From: Acidobacteriota bacterium
GTDB taxonomy: Bacteria; Acidobacteriota; Vicinamibacteria; Marinacidobacterales; Marinacidobacteraceae
Direction of reading: 5' to 3'
Assembly (NCBI GenBank): GCA_009840635.1
Contig: VXNL01000074.1
Span: 46,330-110,329 of the forward strand
Length of the DNA stretch: 64,000 nt
The stretch's first letter is position 1, and every line of letters starts with the position of its first letter. Below are positions 60,695-64,000 of the stretch, piece after piece. The notes under the pieces are model-generated. The model had not been told where the DNA came from and did no database searches. It was given only the letters and a program-made list of their open reading frames with translations. The position numbers and the translations under genes were made by a program.

Positions 60695-62074
60695 CTAGCG
60701 CTCTTCGGTGGAGAGTTCCGGAGCGCCGCCGGCAGCGGGGCCCCGGGAGTCCTGCGCCTCGAAGCGGATGGCGACGGACCGGGCGTGGGCCTCGAAACCC
60801 TCGACGCGGGCGAAGCGCTCGAAGTCCTCCCGGAGCGACGCGAGGGTGCGTTCCCCGTAGCGGAGGACGCTCTGCCGCTTGAGGAAGTCTCCGACCGAGA
60901 GCGGGGAGGCGAAGCGGGCGGCGCCGCCGGTCGGCAGCACGTGGTTGGGGCCCGCCCCGTAGTCGCCGGCGGCAACGGGCGAGTGATCCCCCAGGAGGAC
61001 CGCCCCCGCGCTCGGGAAGCGGTCGGCAAGCGCCTCGGGGTCCCGCGTCATCACTTCGAGATGCTCGGGCGCGATCTCCTCCGCGACCTCGACGGCCTCC
61101 TCCAGATCCCCGACGACCACCACCGCTCCGTGACGGGCGAGCGCGCGGGCGATCGTTTCCGCGTTCGGTTGCCCTTCGGCCTGGCGGACGAGCTCGGCAA
61201 CCACCGCTTGGGCAAGTTCGGACGAGGTGGTGACGAGGATGGCCCGTTCGTCGCCGGAACCGTGCTCGGCCTGGGCAAGGAGATCGGCGGCGACCCAGTC
61301 CGCGCGGGCGGTCTCGTCGGCGAGCACCACGACCTCGGAGGGACCCGCAAACGCATCCGTTCCGATGAGCTGGCCGAGTTGGCGCTTGGCCTCGGCGACG
61401 TAGGCGTTGCCGGGACCCACGACCTTGTTCACCCGACGAACGGAGGCCGTCCCGAAAGCGAAGGCGGCAATGGCCTGGGCGCCGCCGATGCGGTACACCT
61501 CGTGGACGCCCGCCGCGAGAACCGCGGCAGCGAGGACCGGGCTGCGTTCGAGAGCCCCGGGAGGCGTGGCGAGCGCAATCCGTGGGACCCCGGCGACGGC
61601 GGCCGGCACCGTGTTCATCAACACGGTGGACGGATAGACCGCGGCCCCTCCGGGGACGTACACCCCGGCGGCCGCGATCGGGAGCGATCTCCACTCGAGA
61701 CGCGAGCCGTTCCCGATGTCCATACGGAACGAGGTCTCCCGCTGGCGCTCGTGGTACGCGGCGATGCGCGACCGGGTCCGCCGGAGCAGCGCCTGCTCTT
61801 CCTGCCCGGCGCCGCTCGCGCGCTCTTCGAGTTCCTCCCGGGACACCCGGAGCCGGGACGGATCGAAATCGGGCGCGTCGAACCGGCGCGCCAGGTCGAC
61901 GAGCGCCGCGTCGCCTTCGCGCCGCACGCGCTCGAGGATGGCGGCGGTCGCCGCCCGAACGCCCTCGCCGGAGCCGTTGCCCGCCGATGCGACTCGCCGA
62001 GGGTCGGCCCGCCAGGCGCCGGCCCCTTCGAACAGGGGGACCACGAAGGGGGAGCCGGGGTCCCCGCCGCTCAT
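60695..62074 (-). CDS. hisD: Histidinol dehydrogenase
   Basis: 459 residues from the ATG at 62074, which overlaps the hisG stop (ATGA) and follows GGAGGAAGG. Motifs: AGVYVPGGAAVYPSTVLMNT, GGAQAIAAFAFGTASVRRVN, KVVGPGNAYVAEAKRQL, GPSEVVVLADETA, LLAQAEHGSGDERAILVT (zinc ligands) and EIAPEHLEVM, GPNHVLPTGGAARFASPLSV. It oxidises histidinol to histidine in two NAD steps. Upstream in-frame codons overlap hisG and are rejected. Confidence 0.97.
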   Translation of the reverse strand: MSGGDPGSPFVVPLFEGAGAWRADPRRVASAGNGSGEGVRAATAAILERVRREGDAALVDLARRFDAPDFDPSRLRVSREELEERASGAGQEEQALLRRTRSRIAAYHERQRETSFRMDIGNGSRLEWRSLPIAAAGVYVPGGAAVYPSTVLMNTVPAAVAGVPRIALATPPGALERSPVLAAAVLAAGVHEVYRIGGAQAIAAFAFGTASVRRVNKVVGPGNAYVAEAKRQLGQLIGTDAFAGPSEVVVLADETARADWVAADLLAQAEHGSGDERAILVTTSSELAQAVVAELVRQAEGQPNAETIARALARHGAVVVVGDLEEAVEVAEEIAPEHLEVMTRDPEALADRFPSAGAVLLGDHSPVAAGDYGAGPNHVLPTGGAARFASPLSVGDFLKRQSVLRYGERTLASLREDFERFARVEGFEAHARSVAIRFEAQDSRGPAAGGAPELSTEER

Positions 62075-62694
62075 CCTTCCTCCGTAGCGGCTTCGAGACG
62101 CCGCAGCCACCCCTGGAGCGCCGATCCGCGAAGCCGGAAGGAGGCGCGGTTCACCACCACGCGCGCGGTGCTCTCGAAAAGCGTCTCCTCCTCCACCAGG
62201 CCGTTGTCCCGGAGCGTCGCCCCGGTCTCGACCAGGTCCACCACGGCGTCGGCGAGCTCCATGGCCGGCGCCAGTTCGATGGCGCCGGACAGCCGGATCA
62301 GTTCGATCGGCGCACCGCGCGCACCGAAGTGGCGGGCGGCCACCGACGGATACTTCGTCGCCACCCTGAGCGGCGGCTCGGGAAGCGGCCGGGCCGCCGG
62401 ACGGGCCACCACCATCCGGCAGCGTCCCACCCCGAGGTCGAGCGGCTCATAGATGTGCGCGGGCGCTTCCTCCAGGATGTCCCGGCCCACGACCCCGAAG
62501 TCAGCCACCCCGTGCTCCACGTAGATGGGGACGTCGCGGTCCTTGGCGAACAGCACCTCCATCCCGTCGTCCCTGAGGCGCAGGCGGCGGTCGGCGCTTC
62601 CCTCGGGCAAGGGAACGCCGGCGCGCTCCAGCAGTCCGGTCACGGCGCGCAGCAGCCGCCCCGTGGGCAGGGCGGCGACGAGCGGCGGGTCCAT
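62071..62694 (-). CDS. hisG: ATP phosphoribosyltransferase, short form (catalytic subunit)
   Basis: 207 residues from an ATG. Short HisG_S form, lacking the C-terminal regulatory ACT-like domain: ALPTGRLLRAVTGLLERAG, FAKDRDVPIYVEHGVADFGV, VVGRDILEE, ATKYPSVAARHFGARGAPIE and DAVVDLVETGATLRDNGL (PRPP loop). Short HisG requires the HisZ subunit, encoded immediately upstream. It performs the committed, histidine-inhibited step. It overlaps hisD. Confidence 0.97.
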   Translation of the reverse strand: MDPPLVAALPTGRLLRAVTGLLERAGVPLPEGSADRRLRLRDDGMEVLFAKDRDVPIYVEHGVADFGVVGRDILEEAPAHIYEPLDLGVGRCRMVVARPAARPLPEPPLRVATKYPSVAARHFGARGAPIELIRLSGAIELAPAMELADAVVDLVETGATLRDNGLVEEETLFESTARVVVNRASFRLRGSALQGWLRRLEAATEEG

Positions 62695-62753
62695 GAGCGA
62701 GCGGGGATTCTAGGATGACGCACCGGCGGCTCCCGGGGCGCGGCCCGCGGCGA

Positions 62754-63854
62754 TCAGGAGGGAGCGTCGAAGCGGACGGAAAAGCCACCGGCGCGGGCGG
62801 CCCGGGCGGCCCGGAACCGCGCCGCCAGCCCGCTCCGGGTGTCGGGTCCACGGGCGACGGATTCGGTCGCGCCAGGGTCGACATCCGACGATTCCGGGAG
62901 GATTCCGGCGATCCGGTCCACCGAGAGCGAGAAACCGACGGCGGGGCGAGAATCGCCGAAGTTCGCCAGCAGGTCGTTGTAGCGGCCCCCTCCCCCGATC
63001 TCCTGCCCGGCGCCGGGAGCGTGCACCTCGAAGATGAGCCCCGTGTAGTAGTCGAAGCCCCGGAGTTCGGCCAGGTCGAAACGGAACCGGCCGGCGAGTT
63101 CCAGATCCTCCAGTACGCGCACGATCGCGGCGAGCCGCTCCACCGCCTCCCCGGCCCCATCGGGAAGCGGGCGTTTCCGCGCCGCCTCCAGAACATCCGG
63201 CCCGCCGAACAGCTCCAGCGCGTCGACCAGCGGACCCGCCCGCCCGCCGAGCGCGGCCCTGATCCGGGACGGATCGCGCCGCCAGAGACCCCGGAGGGCC
63301 TCCGCGCGCCGTTCGCTCCGCTCGGAACCCTCGGGGAGCGCTGCATCGAGCAGCCCCAGCGGGAAACCGGCGTGACCGAGGGTGAACACGAACCCGTCCA
63401 CTCCCAGGCGTTCGAGGACCTCGAGAGCCACCAGCAGGATCTCCAGATCGGCTCCGGTCCCCGCCGCGAAGTGCTCGACCCCCACCTCCCGGAACGCCGA
63501 CGGACCGAGTCCCCGGCCCGGCCGGCGTACGACCTCGCCGCGGTAGAAGAGTCGCGCGGCCTCCCGGGGCAGCCGGGTGACGGCGGCCCGCGCCGCCAGC
63601 GCGGTGAAGTCGGCGCGGAGGGCGAGCAGGTCACCGCCCTCGGTAAACCGGTAGCTGGACCGCTCCGACCAGCGTCCGCCGCCGCGGGCGAAGACCTCCG
63701 CGTGGTCGAAGAGCGGCAGCAGGACTTCCTCGTAGCCCCAGCCGCGAAACACCCCGGCGGCGGTCTCCTCGACCCGCCGGCGGCGGCGGGCGGCATCTCC
63801 CACGTGCGTGATCGCCCCCGAAGGGGCGCGGAGCAGGGAATCAGACGAGGTCAT
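62754..63854 (-). CDS. hisZ: ATP phosphoribosyltransferase regulatory subunit
   Basis: 366 residues from an ATG. A histidyl-tRNA-synthetase-like catalytic fold without an anticodon domain: VFRGWGYEEVLLPLFDHAEV, YRFTEGGDLLALRADFTALA, motif 2 RLFYRGEVVRRPGRG, ELRGFDYYTGLIFEVHAPGA and GGGGRYNDLLANFG, motif 3-like AVGFSLSVDRI. It is the allosteric partner of the short HisG next to it (59 bp gap). It is the first gene of the minus-strand his operon and lies close to the end of the window. Confidence 0.93.
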   Translation of the reverse strand: MTSSDSLLRAPSGAITHVGDAARRRRRVEETAAGVFRGWGYEEVLLPLFDHAEVFARGGGRWSERSSYRFTEGGDLLALRADFTALAARAAVTRLPREAARLFYRGEVVRRPGRGLGPSAFREVGVEHFAAGTGADLEILLVALEVLERLGVDGFVFTLGHAGFPLGLLDAALPEGSERSERRAEALRGLWRRDPSRIRAALGGRAGPLVDALELFGGPDVLEAARKRPLPDGAGEAVERLAAIVRVLEDLELAGRFRFDLAELRGFDYYTGLIFEVHAPGAGQEIGGGGRYNDLLANFGDSRPAVGFSLSVDRIAGILPESSDVDPGATESVARGPDTRSGLAARFRAARAARAGGFSVRFDAPS

Positions 63855-64000
63855 GGTTTCTCTAGCCTCCGGTCAGTGGCAGAAGGCCATATTGCCTTGG
63901 GGGCGCCTACGCTCCCACCCCGCGGGGGGGGGGGGCGGGGCGGGGCTCACACACGAACGCAACAAAAGAAAGAAAAAAAAAAACGCACAACCGCACAACA
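63855..64000. other. his operon leader followed by low-quality contig end
   Basis: 63855-63922 looks normal and should contain the hisZ leader, without a recognisable promoter. From ~63923 the sequence becomes a run of G, then GGGGCGGGGCGGGGC, then an A-rich AAAGAAAGAAAAAAAAAAAC and CGCACAACCGCACAACA tail unlike the rest of the window. This is most likely an assembly or sequencing artefact. Confidence 0.7.

Overview
This 64-kb, very GC-rich window comes from a diderm bacterium. It carries an LptF/LptG lipopolysaccharide transporter, a GspC-like protein, an FtsB-like divisome protein, lipoproteins and the standard translation and histidine genes. Many starts are GTG or TTG and many genes overlap by 4 bp. 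The mix (ECF sigma/LiaF/DUF4097 operon, FecR/DUF6600 protein, B12-dependent ribonucleotide reductase, short HisG with HisZ) would fit an Acidobacteriota-like or neighbouring phylum, but that is inference. The last ~75 bases switch to poly-G and then poly-A/AC, so the window probably ends at a poor-quality contig end, perhaps of a metagenome assembly.

Layout. 1-4.3 kb (+): truncated ECF sigma factor, anti-sigma-like protein, and four small membrane or LiaF/DUF4097 proteins in one overlapping operon. 4.4-14.5 kb (-): purC, pnp, rpsO, truB, rbfA, DUF503 (ylxP), infB, nusA, rimP, the classical nusA/infB RNA and ribosome-maturation cluster. 14.7-23.8 kb (-): rimO, asnS, an AmgK/MurU-like sugar kinase and nucleotidyltransferase pair, and smc. 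24.4-32.5 kb: a fused lptF-lptG gene, a nucleotidyltransferase with a left-handed beta-helix, metK, valS and an ftsB-like gene. 32.6-43 kb: GspC-like PDZ protein, SpoIIE/PP2C phosphatase, a tandem RNase III, acyl-CoA dehydrogenase, glpX, UPF0158 and a FecR/DUF6600 protein ending at a strong terminator. 43.1-56 kb: NrdR-box pair and nrdJ, mtaB, lctP, a membrane phosphodiesterase, a secreted M20 peptidase, a lipoprotein FAH-family enzyme, and a small cluster holding a probable selenoprotein and a degenerate Fic protein. 56-63.9 kb: hisF-hisIE (+) converging on hisZ-G-D-C-B-H-A (-), which together cover the pathway from PRPP to histidinol and histidine, except that no separate histidinol-phosphate phosphatase is seen.

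The most unusual items are these. (1) A 536-residue protein carries two RNase III domains, the second catalytically dead, and two dsRNA-binding domains, a Dicer/Drosha-like layout in a bacterium. (2) A DUF393 thiol-disulfide oxidoreductase has an in-frame TGA in place of the first Cys of its CxxC motif, with a GG-loop hairpin behind it, i.e. a candidate selenoprotein. (3) NrdR-type operator pairs spaced exactly 32 bp lie upstream of nrdJ and, unexpectedly, over the probable smc promoter. (4) A family of ~170-220 bp palindromic intergenic elements is scattered through the window; one copy supplies the smc stop codon.
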